Assembly (NCBI GenBank): GCA_024223125.1 | Contig: JAAEOP010001316.1 | Coordinates: 1-14,425 of the forward strand | Source of the DNA: Chloroflexota bacterium | GTDB lineage: Bacteria; Chloroflexota; Anaerolineae; Promineifilales; Promineifilaceae | Length of the DNA: 14,425 nt | Direction of reading: 5' to 3' | In this document: positions 1 through 6,096 of the stretch, in pieces | How positions within the stretch are numbered: position 1 is the stretch's first letter | Layout of the letters: each line of letters starts with the position of its first letter | Notes under the pieces: model-generated | Told to the model about the DNA's origin: nothing | The model's input: only the letters and a program-made list of their open reading frames with translations | Databases searched by the model: none | Position numbers and translations under genes: made by a program

Positions 1-62
1 ACATATGTTGCCGTTTGAGTTAATGATTGGTATCAGGCGCTTTGCGGGAGGTTCTTTTGATC

Positions 63-908
63 ATGACGATTGATGAGACTTTAGACCTCGGCCGTAACCA
101 ACTCTCATCTTCCCCCACGCCCCAACTAGATGCTCGACTTCTCTTGCAACATATTCTTCAAGTTCCCTACAGCTATTTGCGGGCGCATGGAGACGAACGA
201 CTAACGGCCGTCCAACAAACCCAATACCACCACCTACTACACCGCGCCCAACAAAGAGAACCCATCCCTTACATCACCGGTCACGCCCCCTTTTTTGATT
301 TTGATCTGCAAGTTAGCCCGGCCGTGTTGATACCTCGGCCAGAGACAGAACAGTTGGTGAAAACGGCCGTCACCTGGGCCAAATCCCACACCAATCCACA
401 ACCGTACTTGGTAGATGTGGGAACTGGCAGCGGTTGCATTGCTATTGCCATGGCGCGACAATTACCAGATGCGAATGTGGCGGCCGTAGATAATTCTGCG
501 GCCGCTCTGGTAGTTGCCCAGCAAAATGCGGCTCGTTTAGCTCACCGGCGCATCCACTTCCACCAGGGGAATTTGCTTACGCCCATCACCGAAAAAGTAG
601 ATGGTATCATCGCCAACCTCCCCTATGTGACCGATGGCGAGTGGACGGGCTTAGACGATGGGGTAAAATGGTACGAGCCATCTTCGGCGCTCAAAGGAGG
701 GCCGGACGGGCTAGACATCATCCGGCAGTTATTGACGCAGGCTTCGGCCAAACTGGCTCCAGGTGGAGCTATTTTTCTGGAAATTGGGTGGCAGCAAGGG
801 GCAGCAGTACAACAACTTGCCCAGACTGCTTTTCCTACGGCCGTCGTCAAACGACATTTAGATTTTGGTGGGCGGGATCGGATTGTAGTGATAGAGATTG
901 GAGATTAG
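63..908 (+). CDS. prmC: Peptide chain release factor N5-glutamine methyltransferase (PrmC/HemK)
   Basis: SAM-dependent methyltransferase that modifies the glutamine of the GGQ motif in RF1/RF2, a cytosolic step in translation termination. The 281-residue product has the family layout: a helical N-terminal domain (about 1-75), the VLIPRPETE motif at 88-96, the SAM loop VDVGTGSGCIAIA from 117, and the substrate-binding tetrapeptide NLPY at 185-188, followed by the YEP..AL.GG.DGLDII block near 204-220. Family members usually have NPPY; Leu replaces the first Pro here. I chose ATG 63 because GGGAGGT lies at 46-52; in-frame TTG codons at 27 and 57 are possible but less likely. The last codons (IEIGD and stop) are encoded by a heptamer repeat shared with other spacers. 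First gene of a tight plus-strand cluster. Function confident, start moderately so. Confidence 0.93.
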   Translation: MTIDETLDLGRNQLSSSPTPQLDARLLLQHILQVPYSYLRAHGDERLTAVQQTQYHHLLHRAQQREPIPYITGHAPFFDFDLQVSPAVLIPRPETEQLVKTAVTWAKSHTNPQPYLVDVGTGSGCIAIAMARQLPDANVAAVDNSAAALVVAQQNAARLAHRRIHFHQGNLLTPITEKVDGIIANLPYVTDGEWTGLDDGVKWYEPSSALKGGPDGLDIIRQLLTQASAKLAPGGAIFLEIGWQQGAAVQQLAQTAFPTAVVKRHLDFGGRDRIVVIEIGD

Positions 909-919
909 AGATTGGAGAG
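896..919. repeat. Heptamer tandem repeat GATTGGA (3 copies)
   Basis: Seen directly: GATTGGA (896-902), GATTAGA (903-909), GATTGGA (910-916), then GAG. It covers the last codons and stop of prmC. The reverse complement TCCAATC is the unit found inside the glycosyltransferase gene (2894-2914), and both orientations occur as a hairpin at 12079-12105. Confidence 0.85.
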
Positions 920-953
920 TTGTCCTGAGTATAGCCGAAGGATTGGATTACGA

Positions 954-1553
954 TTGCAAACGCAACATCTTCGGGGTACAGACCAACAGACAGTGGGCAG
1001 GGTTGCCGATTATGTTAACAACGGGCATATTGTTGTCATTCCCACGGACACCGTTTATGGCGTGGGTTGTGACGCCTTGAATGAGGCCGCCATCTGTGAA
1101 CTGTACCGCATCAAGCAGCGGCCGACTCACAAAGCTATTCCCATCCTCCTGGCAGATGCGTCCGGCTTGCAGCAAGCAGCCGCTTACATACCCGAAATAG
1201 CTCGACCTTACATCGCCCAATATTGGCCTGGCCCGTTGACGATTATTTTGCCCAAACATCCCCATTTACCAGCCGTTCTCTCAGAAGATGAAACGATTGC
1301 CGTGCGTATTCCCGGCCATGAGATTGCCAGAGCAGTTATTCGTGCGGCTGGTGGGGCGATGGCGGTAACGAGCGCCAATTTGTCTGGGCAGCCAGTAGCG
1401 GAAACGGCCGAACAAGCGCTTAACTATTTTGATGGGATGGCAGCGGCCGTGTTAGATGCTGGCCCAGCTCCGGCAGCGCTTGCTTCCACCGTTTTAGATT
1501 GCACCGGCAGTCAGCCAGTTATCTTGCGTGAAGGGCCGCTAAAACGACTATGA
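954..1553 (+). CDS. tsaC: L-threonylcarbamoyladenylate synthase (TsaC/Sua5/YrdC family)
   Basis: Makes threonylcarbamoyl-AMP from Thr, bicarbonate and ATP, the first step of t6A37 tRNA modification. Seen: PTDTVYGVG at residues 30-38, K54/R56/K60 in the KxRxxxK nucleotide-binding motif, and SANLSG at 140-145, all in YrdC order. At 199 residues it is the short YrdC form without the Sua5 C-terminal domain. The frame is open from TTG 912, but residues before TTG 954 do not look like the family and lie in repeat-like DNA. TTG 954 has AAGGA at 938-942 and gives the expected N-terminus. Both candidate starts are TTG and no ATG fits. The stop overlaps the next start (ATGA at 1550-1553), which implies translational coupling. 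Confidence 0.9.
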   Translation: MQTQHLRGTDQQTVGRVADYVNNGHIVVIPTDTVYGVGCDALNEAAICELYRIKQRPTHKAIPILLADASGLQQAAAYIPEIARPYIAQYWPGPLTIILPKHPHLPAVLSEDETIAVRIPGHEIARAVIRAAGGAMAVTSANLSGQPVAETAEQALNYFDGMAAAVLDAGPAPAALASTVLDCTGSQPVILREGPLKRL

Positions 1554-2134
1554 CCGGACTATTTATCCCCATTGCCCTGACGTTGGGCGCAATATTTGCC
1601 GCCTTTGCCACTTACACCAGCATCCGGCGCGGCGGCGCTCGCTTTTACACCCTGGAACGAGAAGCTATTTTACGCCGCGCCAGCCTCACCCTTGTCGGCA
1701 GCGTCCTCCTTTTTCTGGCTGCAATTGGCTTTTTAATGATGCAGATTCGACAAACGACGGCCGAAGAAGCGGCCGAAGCCGGCGCCATTATTGAAGGAGT
1801 AGAAACGGCTATACCTACTCCCGAAATCGAGGTTTTTCCACCGACCCCCTCAACCACACCCACCGAAGATGCCAGCCTGCCCACACCCACAGCCACGCCC
1901 ATTATTTGTCGGGCAGTGGTAGAAGGGACGGCCGGAAACGGTCTGACCCTGCGTAAAACGCCCGGCGGGAACGAGGTTTCCATCTTGCCGGAATCTTCGC
2001 TGATTACACTGGTATCGGATGAAGCGCCGCAAGAGGTGGATGGGCTGATATGGCGCAAAGTTAGCTCTGTTGTTACCGGAGATGAAGGATGGGTGGCAGA
2101 AGATTACCTGCAAGTGGAAGCCGGGTGTGAATGA
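1550..2134 (+). CDS. Membrane-anchored protein with extracytoplasmic SH3b domain
   Basis: A 194-residue protein of unknown function. Two hydrophobic segments (about 3-23 and 45-65) are separated by a basic loop (RRGGARFYTLEREAILRR). A low-complexity Pro/Thr/Glu linker follows (about 88-117), then a bacterial SH3-like domain (about 119-190) with the usual GLTLRKTPGG and 'GWVAEDYL' elements. Cys120 and Cys193 bracket the domain and could form a disulfide outside the membrane. Proteins of this type often bind cell-wall or surface polymers, but no ligand can be read from the sequence. It overlaps tsaC and the glycosyltransferase gene by 4 nt on each side, so it is expressed with them. A link with the neighbouring glycosyltransferase in envelope work is inference. 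Confidence 0.8.
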   Translation: MTGLFIPIALTLGAIFAAFATYTSIRRGGARFYTLEREAILRRASLTLVGSVLLFLAAIGFLMMQIRQTTAEEAAEAGAIIEGVETAIPTPEIEVFPPTPSTTPTEDASLPTPTATPIICRAVVEGTAGNGLTLRKTPGGNEVSILPESSLITLVSDEAPQEVDGLIWRKVSSVVTGDEGWVAEDYLQVEAGCE

Positions 2135-3279
2135 CGGGTATGATTATTGGCATTGACGCCAGCCGCTCTGTAACCGGCCAGCGCACTGGCACCGAAGCGT
2201 ATGCATATTTCCTCATCCAGGCTCTTATTTCTCTCACAGCGGATTCGGAACATCATCTGCGTCTTTATTTCAATCAACCCCCTCCACCTGGTTTATTTCC
2301 TGATGCGCCTCATGTAGAACAGGTAATCATCCCCCTCCGCCGTTTGTGGACGCATATACGCCTGAGCCGAGAATTGCATACCCGTCCCCCCGACATTTTC
2401 TTTACGCCTGCCCATCTGATTCCATATACGTATCACGGCCGCAGCGCAGCCACCATCCATGATCTCGGCTACCATCACTTCCCAGAAGCGCACCCCAAAC
2501 GGCAGTTAGCTTATCTGAAATGGAGTACACGCCACAACGGCCGTCGCGCCCAAACCATTTTTGCCGATTCCCAGGCTACAAAAGATGACTTGATCCAGCT
2601 TGACGGCCTTGAAGCAAACAAAATTAAGGTTGTCTATCCTGGCGTTGATCCCGGTTTGCGGCCGATGGAAGATGAGGATGTGGTAACGGCCGTCATCCAG
2701 AAATACGGCCTCACCCCACCCTACTTTTTATACATCGGCACCATCCAACCCCGTAAAAATCTGGTGCGACTCATTCAAGCTTATGCCCAAAGCGGCGTCC
2801 CTCACCAATTAGTTTTAGCCGGTAAACCTGGCTGGCTCTCACAGCCCATCCTACAAGAAATCTCTGATCCTTCGGTTGCGCTCAGAACAAGCTTCCAATC
2901 TCCAATCTCCAAAAATATCATCCTCCCCGGCTACATACACGATACCGACAAAGCCGCTTTGTTAACCGGCGCCACGGCTTTACTTTATCCATCGCTGTAT
3001 GAAGGTTTTGGTTTTCCCATTTTGGAAGCACAGGTATGTGGTCTGCCGGTGCTAACGGCCGACAGCAGTTCTTGCCCAGAAGTGGCCGGTGATGCCGCCT
3101 TACTGGTCAATTCCTTGGATACAGAAGCGATTAAAGTGGGCATTCAACAATTAGCGGCCGATGGAAACCTGCGACAATCATTGCGGCAAAAAGGGTTGGA
3201 AAATGTGAGACAGTTTACGTGGCAAGGGACGGCCGGACAAGTCTTGCATACATTATCAAGTAATTGGGTAACTGGATAA
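2131..3279 (+). CDS. GT4-family glycosyltransferase (GT-B fold)
   Basis: A retaining glycosyltransferase of the RfaB/mannosyltransferase type, probably cytosolic and adding sugars from nucleotide donors to a lipid or polysaccharide acceptor; donor and acceptor cannot be read. Seen: N-terminal IGIDASRSV..GTEAYA (about 7-25), the second-domain start YIGTIQPRKN (201-210), GKPGW (231-235), and the EX7E donor motif in SLYEGFGFPILEA (E291, E299). At 382 residues it is slightly long. Residues about 251-262, between GKPGW...EI and the LPGY strand, are extra compared with relatives as I remember them, and F255-K261 is encoded by two and a half copies of the TCCAATC heptamer. The last residues (SNWVTG) and stop come from a second repeat. 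ATG 2140 is an alternative start. Confidence 0.88.
   Translation: MTGMIIGIDASRSVTGQRTGTEAYAYFLIQALISLTADSEHHLRLYFNQPPPPGLFPDAPHVEQVIIPLRRLWTHIRLSRELHTRPPDIFFTPAHLIPYTYHGRSAATIHDLGYHHFPEAHPKRQLAYLKWSTRHNGRRAQTIFADSQATKDDLIQLDGLEANKIKVVYPGVDPGLRPMEDEDVVTAVIQKYGLTPPYFLYIGTIQPRKNLVRLIQAYAQSGVPHQLVLAGKPGWLSQPILQEISDPSVALRTSFQSPISKNIILPGYIHDTDKAALLTGATALLYPSLYEGFGFPILEAQVCGLPVLTADSSSCPEVAGDAALLVNSLDTEAIKVGIQQLAADGNLRQSLRQKGLENVRQFTWQGTAGQVLHTLSSNWVTG
2894..2914. repeat. TCCAATC heptamer repeat inside the glycosyltransferase gene
   Basis: TCCAATC (2894-2900), TCCAATC (2901-2907), TCCAAAA (2908-2914): 21 nt, exactly seven codons' worth, read in frame as part of the glycosyltransferase (about F255-K261). 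It is the reverse complement of the repeat at the prmC end (896-916), so this looks like a normally intergenic repeat carried inside a gene. Confidence 0.8.
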
Positions 3280-3307
3280 TTACCCAATCACCCAATTACT
3301 CAATTAC
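3261..3307. repeat. Octamer repeat (ACCCAATT-like) with hairpin at GT/def junction
   Basis: Right half: degenerate octamers ACCCAATC, ACCCAATT, ACTCAATT, ACC. Left half: the same unit inverted. ATTGGGTAA (3263-3271) pairs perfectly with TTACCCAAT (3280-3288) around an 8-nt loop that contains the glycosyltransferase stop codon (TAA 3277-3279). There is no U-tract, so it is not a standard intrinsic terminator. Confidence 0.8.
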
Positions 3308-3359
3308 CATTTATTTCTATGTGCCTGAACTGCCCAAAAGCGATAAAATTCTAAGCATT

Positions 3360-3923
3360 ATGACTTTATTAGATGTTGTGAAGGTACCCGCGCCCATCCT
3401 GCGACAAAAAACACGCCCCGTCACCCAATTCAATGATGACATACATGAATTGGTAGCCAACATGGTCGAAACCATGCGCGAGAATAATGGCGTTGGCCTG
3501 GCTGCTCCCCAAATTGGATTACCCCAACAATTAACCGTCATTGAATCGCTGCCCCAAACAGACGAAGAAGGCCACGATATTCCCGATTCGCGCCAGTTGT
3601 TTGTCATTGCCAACCCGCGCATTGTGTGGGAATCTCGTGAAGTGGTTGATGGGATTGAAGGTTGTCTCTCTATTCCCGGCTACCTGGGCGAAGTGGAACG
3701 GCATGAAGCCATTCGTGTCCGTGCCCAGGATCAATATGGCAAAAAAATCAAGCTCAAACTTTCCGGTTGGACAGCCCGCATATTCCAACATGAGATTGAC
3801 CATTTGAATGGTGTTCTGTACATTGACCGCCTGACCTCCCCAGACAACTTGTGGACGGAAGAAGAGTTTGAAAAGATGCAAGAAGAAGCGAAAAAGCGCT
3901 GTGAGGAGAAGGAAACTGCTTAG
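3360..3923 (+). CDS. def: Peptide deformylase
   Basis: A metal-dependent hydrolase that removes the formyl group from N-formyl-Met of nascent chains. All three family motifs are present in the 187-residue product: GVGLAAPQIG (44-53), EGCLSIPG (100-107, metal ligand C102) and QHEIDHLNG (143-151, metal ligands H144 and H148, catalytic E145). The Glu-rich C-terminal tail is typical. I start at ATG 3360, where family similarity begins. The frame is open further back to TTG 3264 (inside a repeat) and GTG 3321, but those add non-conserved residues. No clear ribosome-binding site precedes ATG 3360. It lies 80 nt after the glycosyltransferase, in the same direction as gatC and gatA. Confidence 0.94.
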   Translation: MTLLDVVKVPAPILRQKTRPVTQFNDDIHELVANMVETMRENNGVGLAAPQIGLPQQLTVIESLPQTDEEGHDIPDSRQLFVIANPRIVWESREVVDGIEGCLSIPGYLGEVERHEAIRVRAQDQYGKKIKLKLSGWTARIFQHEIDHLNGVLYIDRLTSPDNLWTEEEFEKMQEEAKKRCEEKETA

Positions 3924-3926
3924 TGA

Positions 3927-3978
3927 TCAGTTTTCAGTTTTCACTGTTCAGAACGGAAAACTGCACACTGAAAACTGG
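3927..3978. repeat. TCAGTTT heptamer repeat with inverted half (def/gatC spacer)
   Basis: TCAGTTT (3927-3933), TCAGTTT (3934-3940), TCACTGT (3941-3947), TCAGAAC (3948-3954), followed by inverted units. CAGTTTTCAGT (3928-3938) is perfectly complementary to ACTGAAAACTG (3967-3977), an 11-bp stem. The array begins four bases after the def stop and fills nearly the whole def/gatC spacer. Confidence 0.85.
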
Positions 3979-3988
3979 CCGACGAAAA

Positions 3989-4297
3989 ATGTCTTTAACT
4001 CGAACGGATGTGGTAAAAATTGCTCACCTGGCCCGGCTGGAATTGACCGAGGCAGAATTATTATTGTACCAGGATCAACTTTCAGCTATTTTGGATTATG
4101 CCGAGCGGCTGAACGAACTGGATTTGGCTGATGTACTGCCTACCGCTCATGCCATCAGCCAACAAAATGTGCTGCGCGAAGACAAAGCAGAGCCATCTTT
4201 GCCGTTGGCTGATGTGTTGTACAACGCTCCCAAACAGGCTGCCAACCAGTTTGTGGTTCAGGCTGTTCTGGATGATGGGCATGAAGCTGATAATTGA
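3989..4297 (+). CDS. gatC: Aspartyl/glutamyl-tRNA amidotransferase subunit C
   Basis: Small subunit of GatCAB, which converts misacylated Glu-tRNA(Gln) (and Asp-tRNA(Asn)) to the amide. It wraps between GatA and GatB and stabilises them. The 102-residue length and the opening TRTDVVKIAHLARLELTE match GatC well, as do the Asp-rich middle and the 'LREDKAEPSLP..DVLYNAP' block. The frame extends back to GTG 3923, but that part is encoded by the heptamer repeat and is not GatC-like, so ATG 3989 is preferred. No strong ribosome-binding site is visible because the repeat occupies that position. gatA follows 74 nt downstream; gatB is not in this window. Confidence 0.93.
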   Translation: MSLTRTDVVKIAHLARLELTEAELLLYQDQLSAILDYAERLNELDLADVLPTAHAISQQNVLREDKAEPSLPLADVLYNAPKQAANQFVVQAVLDDGHEADN

Positions 4298-4301
4298 TTA
4301 A

Positions 4302-4363
4302 ATTACCCGATTACCAAATGAATGCCCTGTACTTGCAAACTTGCCACTTGTAAACTTGCCACT
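4302..4363. repeat. Repeat-rich gatC/gatA spacer: octamer pair plus 15-nt tandem repeat
   Basis: ATTACCCG (4302-4309) and ATTACCAA (4310-4317) resemble the octamer family at 3261-3307. Next come two copies of ACTTGYAAACTTGCC (4331-4345 and 4346-4360, differing at one base) and a partial ACT. The 15-mer can be read as a 7+8 nt composite of ACTTGCA-like units. gatA starts nine bases later. Confidence 0.8.
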
Positions 4364-4371
4364 AAAAAATT

Positions 4372-5808
4372 ATGGATTTAGCCCAACTTACCCTCACCCA
4401 ACTTCGGACAGCTTTACGTCGCAGGGAAACGACCAGCATGGCCGTGACCGCTGCCATGCTCGATCAAATCGTCGCCAAAGATAATGAGATACAAAGCTAC
4501 CTGACCATCACTCACGAAATGGCATTGGCCCAGGCACAACAGGCAGATGAACGCCGTGCCAATGGAGAGGATTCACCGTTATTGGGCATTCCCATTGCCG
4601 TCAAAGACATCATCTGTATGCAAGGGGTTGAAACGACGGCCGGTAGCAAAATCTTGGAAGGATTTGTGCCCCCGTATGATGCCTTTGTGGTACGCAAGCT
4701 CAAAGAAGCCGGAGCCGTCATTTTGGGTAAGACCAATACGGATGAGTTTGCCATGGGGTCATCCACCGAAAACTCTGCTTATGTAACCACGCGCAATCCG
4801 TATGATTTGGCACGGGTTCCGGGCGGCAGCAGTGGGGGTAGCGCGGCCGCCGTCGCCGCCTATATGGCCCATGGCGCTTTGGGCACAGATACGGGTGGCA
4901 GTGTGCGCCAACCAGCTTCATTTTGTGGGCTGGTGGGGCTACGGCCGACTTACGGCCGCATGTCCCGTTGGGGCGTCGTCGCTTTTGCTTCCACACTAGA
5001 CCAGGTGGGGACATTTGGGCGCACAGTGGCAGATTGCACGGCCGTCTTCCAGGCCACAACCGGTTACGATTCCCAGGACAGCACCTCCCTCAATGTTGGC
5101 GTTCCCAATTTTGAAGCGGCGCTGACGGGCAATATTCGAGGGTTGAAAGTGGGCGTCCCCCAGGAATATTTTGTTGAAGGGATAGAGGCAGAGGTGGAAA
5201 CGGCCGTGCGTAACGCCATCGCCAAACTAGAAGAACTAGGGGCGGAAATTGTGGAGATCAGTTTGCCCCACACCGCCTATGCCCTACCCGTTTACTACCT
5301 CATCGCCCCCGCCGAAGCCAGCGCCAACCTGGCTCGCTATGATGGCATCCGTTTTGGCCCGCGTGTTGAGGGGTCTGATATGATCGAAACGGTGAAGAAG
5401 ACCCGCGCTCTCTTTGGCCCAGAAGTAAAACGACGAATTATGTTAGGGACATATGCACTTAGCGCCGGGTATTATGATGCTTATTACGGCCGTGCCCTTA
5501 AAGCACGCACCCTCATCAAGCAAGATTTTCTGAATGCTTTCCAGCAGGTAGATGTCATTGCTACACCCACAACTCCCACTGCTGCTTTCAAAATCGGTGA
5601 GATCGTTGACAACCCTCTGCAAATGTATCTACAAGACATCTTCACCCTGCCCCTTAACCTGAGTGCAAGCTGTGGTGTCTCAGTTCCTTGCGGGTTTAAC
5701 AGTGGCGGTTTACCAATTGGTTTACAATTGATAGGCAATACACTTGAGGAAGCTGCTATTTTGAATACTGCTTATGCTTATGAACAAGCTATGCTGCATG
5801 TGAGCTAA
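4372..5808 (+). CDS. gatA: Aspartyl/glutamyl-tRNA amidotransferase subunit A
   Basis: Glutaminase subunit of GatCAB: it hydrolyses Gln and passes ammonia to GatB for tRNA-dependent amidation. It belongs to the amidase-signature family, and the Ser-cisSer-Lys triad is intact: K78 in AVKDI, cis-Ser in GGSSGGS (about S153), and nucleophile S177 in GTDTGGSVRQP. The full domain is present, 478 residues against the usual 480-490; the C-terminus (AYEQAMLHVS) is a little shorter than usual. ATG 4372 starts DLAQLTLTQLRTALRR, the expected first helix. It is the last gene of the plus-strand cluster. No hairpin with a U-tract follows. Confidence 0.95.
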   Translation: MDLAQLTLTQLRTALRRRETTSMAVTAAMLDQIVAKDNEIQSYLTITHEMALAQAQQADERRANGEDSPLLGIPIAVKDIICMQGVETTAGSKILEGFVPPYDAFVVRKLKEAGAVILGKTNTDEFAMGSSTENSAYVTTRNPYDLARVPGGSSGGSAAAVAAYMAHGALGTDTGGSVRQPASFCGLVGLRPTYGRMSRWGVVAFASTLDQVGTFGRTVADCTAVFQATTGYDSQDSTSLNVGVPNFEAALTGNIRGLKVGVPQEYFVEGIEAEVETAVRNAIAKLEELGAEIVEISLPHTAYALPVYYLIAPAEASANLARYDGIRFGPRVEGSDMIETVKKTRALFGPEVKRRIMLGTYALSAGYYDAYYGRALKARTLIKQDFLNAFQQVDVIATPTTPTAAFKIGEIVDNPLQMYLQDIFTLPLNLSASCGVSVPCGFNSGGLPIGLQLIGNTLEEAAILNTAYAYEQAMLHVS

Positions 5809-5866
5809 CAAAATATTGATTAACGGCCGTGAACAACGCTTCTGCCTGGTACGGTTTTTGTAAAAA
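5792..5866 (-). pseudogene. Possible remnant of a response-regulator receiver domain C-terminus
   Basis: Read on the minus strand, 5866 to 5792 encodes VSFLQKPYQAEALFTAVNQY-like sequence. The FLQKP element followed by an amphipathic 'AEALFTAV' helix is how many receiver (REC) domains end: conserved Lys, cis-Pro, then helix 5. No phospho-acceptor Asp or other REC part is visible upstream in any frame I followed, so only a scrap of about 25 residues remains. It overlaps the extreme 3' end of gatA. A chance match is possible; this is inference from motif shape only. Confidence 0.25.
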
Positions 5867-5944
5867 GCTGACCGGCACGGCCGCAATCAGAAATCCCCAG
5901 AGAGCAAACCAAACCCCCAAAGCCTTGACTATTTGTAACTGTAC

Positions 5945-6008
5945 AGGTGCGACGCACTTTTCCCAGAGTAATGTCAATGCCGCTGCTCTTTGCAAGTGCG
6001 TCGCACCT
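5945..6008. repeat. Perfect 15-bp inverted repeat, possible small palindromic element
   Basis: AGGTGCGACGCACTT (5945-5959) and AAGTGCGTCGCACCT (5994-6008) are exact reverse complements separated by 34 nt. Outside the arms, GTAACT (left) and AGTTAC (right) are also complementary but unequally spaced. No U-tract follows. The rest of the 5809-6096 gap holds one ACGGCCGT octamer (5823-5830) and no convincing gene. It could be a dispersed hairpin element or a structured RNA; I see no transposase. Confidence 0.8.
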
Positions 6009-6033
6009 CTGGAAGCTGAATAGTTACGACTAT

Positions 6034-6062
6034 TTTACGTTTTTGTATTGACCCGATATAGT
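6034..6062 (+). promoter_or_regulatory. Candidate sigma-70-type promoter for the TPR gene
   Basis: TTTACG (6034-6039), a 17-nt spacer and TATAGT (6057-6062). Transcription would start near 6069, upstream of a good ribosome-binding site, AGGGAG (6085-6090), six bases before ATG 6097. Only a consensus match. Confidence 0.35.
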
Positions 6063-6096
6063 GGGTAAAAAATTTACAACCTATAGGGAGACTTTT

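Noticed and set aside
2..76. Open frame at the window's left edge, possibly an upstream gene end
   Set aside because: Only 24 codons, no recognisable motif, and it overlaps the prmC start.
3264..3359. Upstream extension of def from TTG 3264
   Set aside because: The added residues are encoded by the octamer repeat and precede the conserved start of deformylases.
3923..3988. Upstream extension of gatC from GTG 3923
   Set aside because: Encoded by the TCAGTTT repeat and unlike any GatC N-terminus.
5829..6023. Plus-strand 64-codon frame in the gatA/TPR gap
   Set aside because: No ribosome-binding site or domain; it runs through the inverted repeat.
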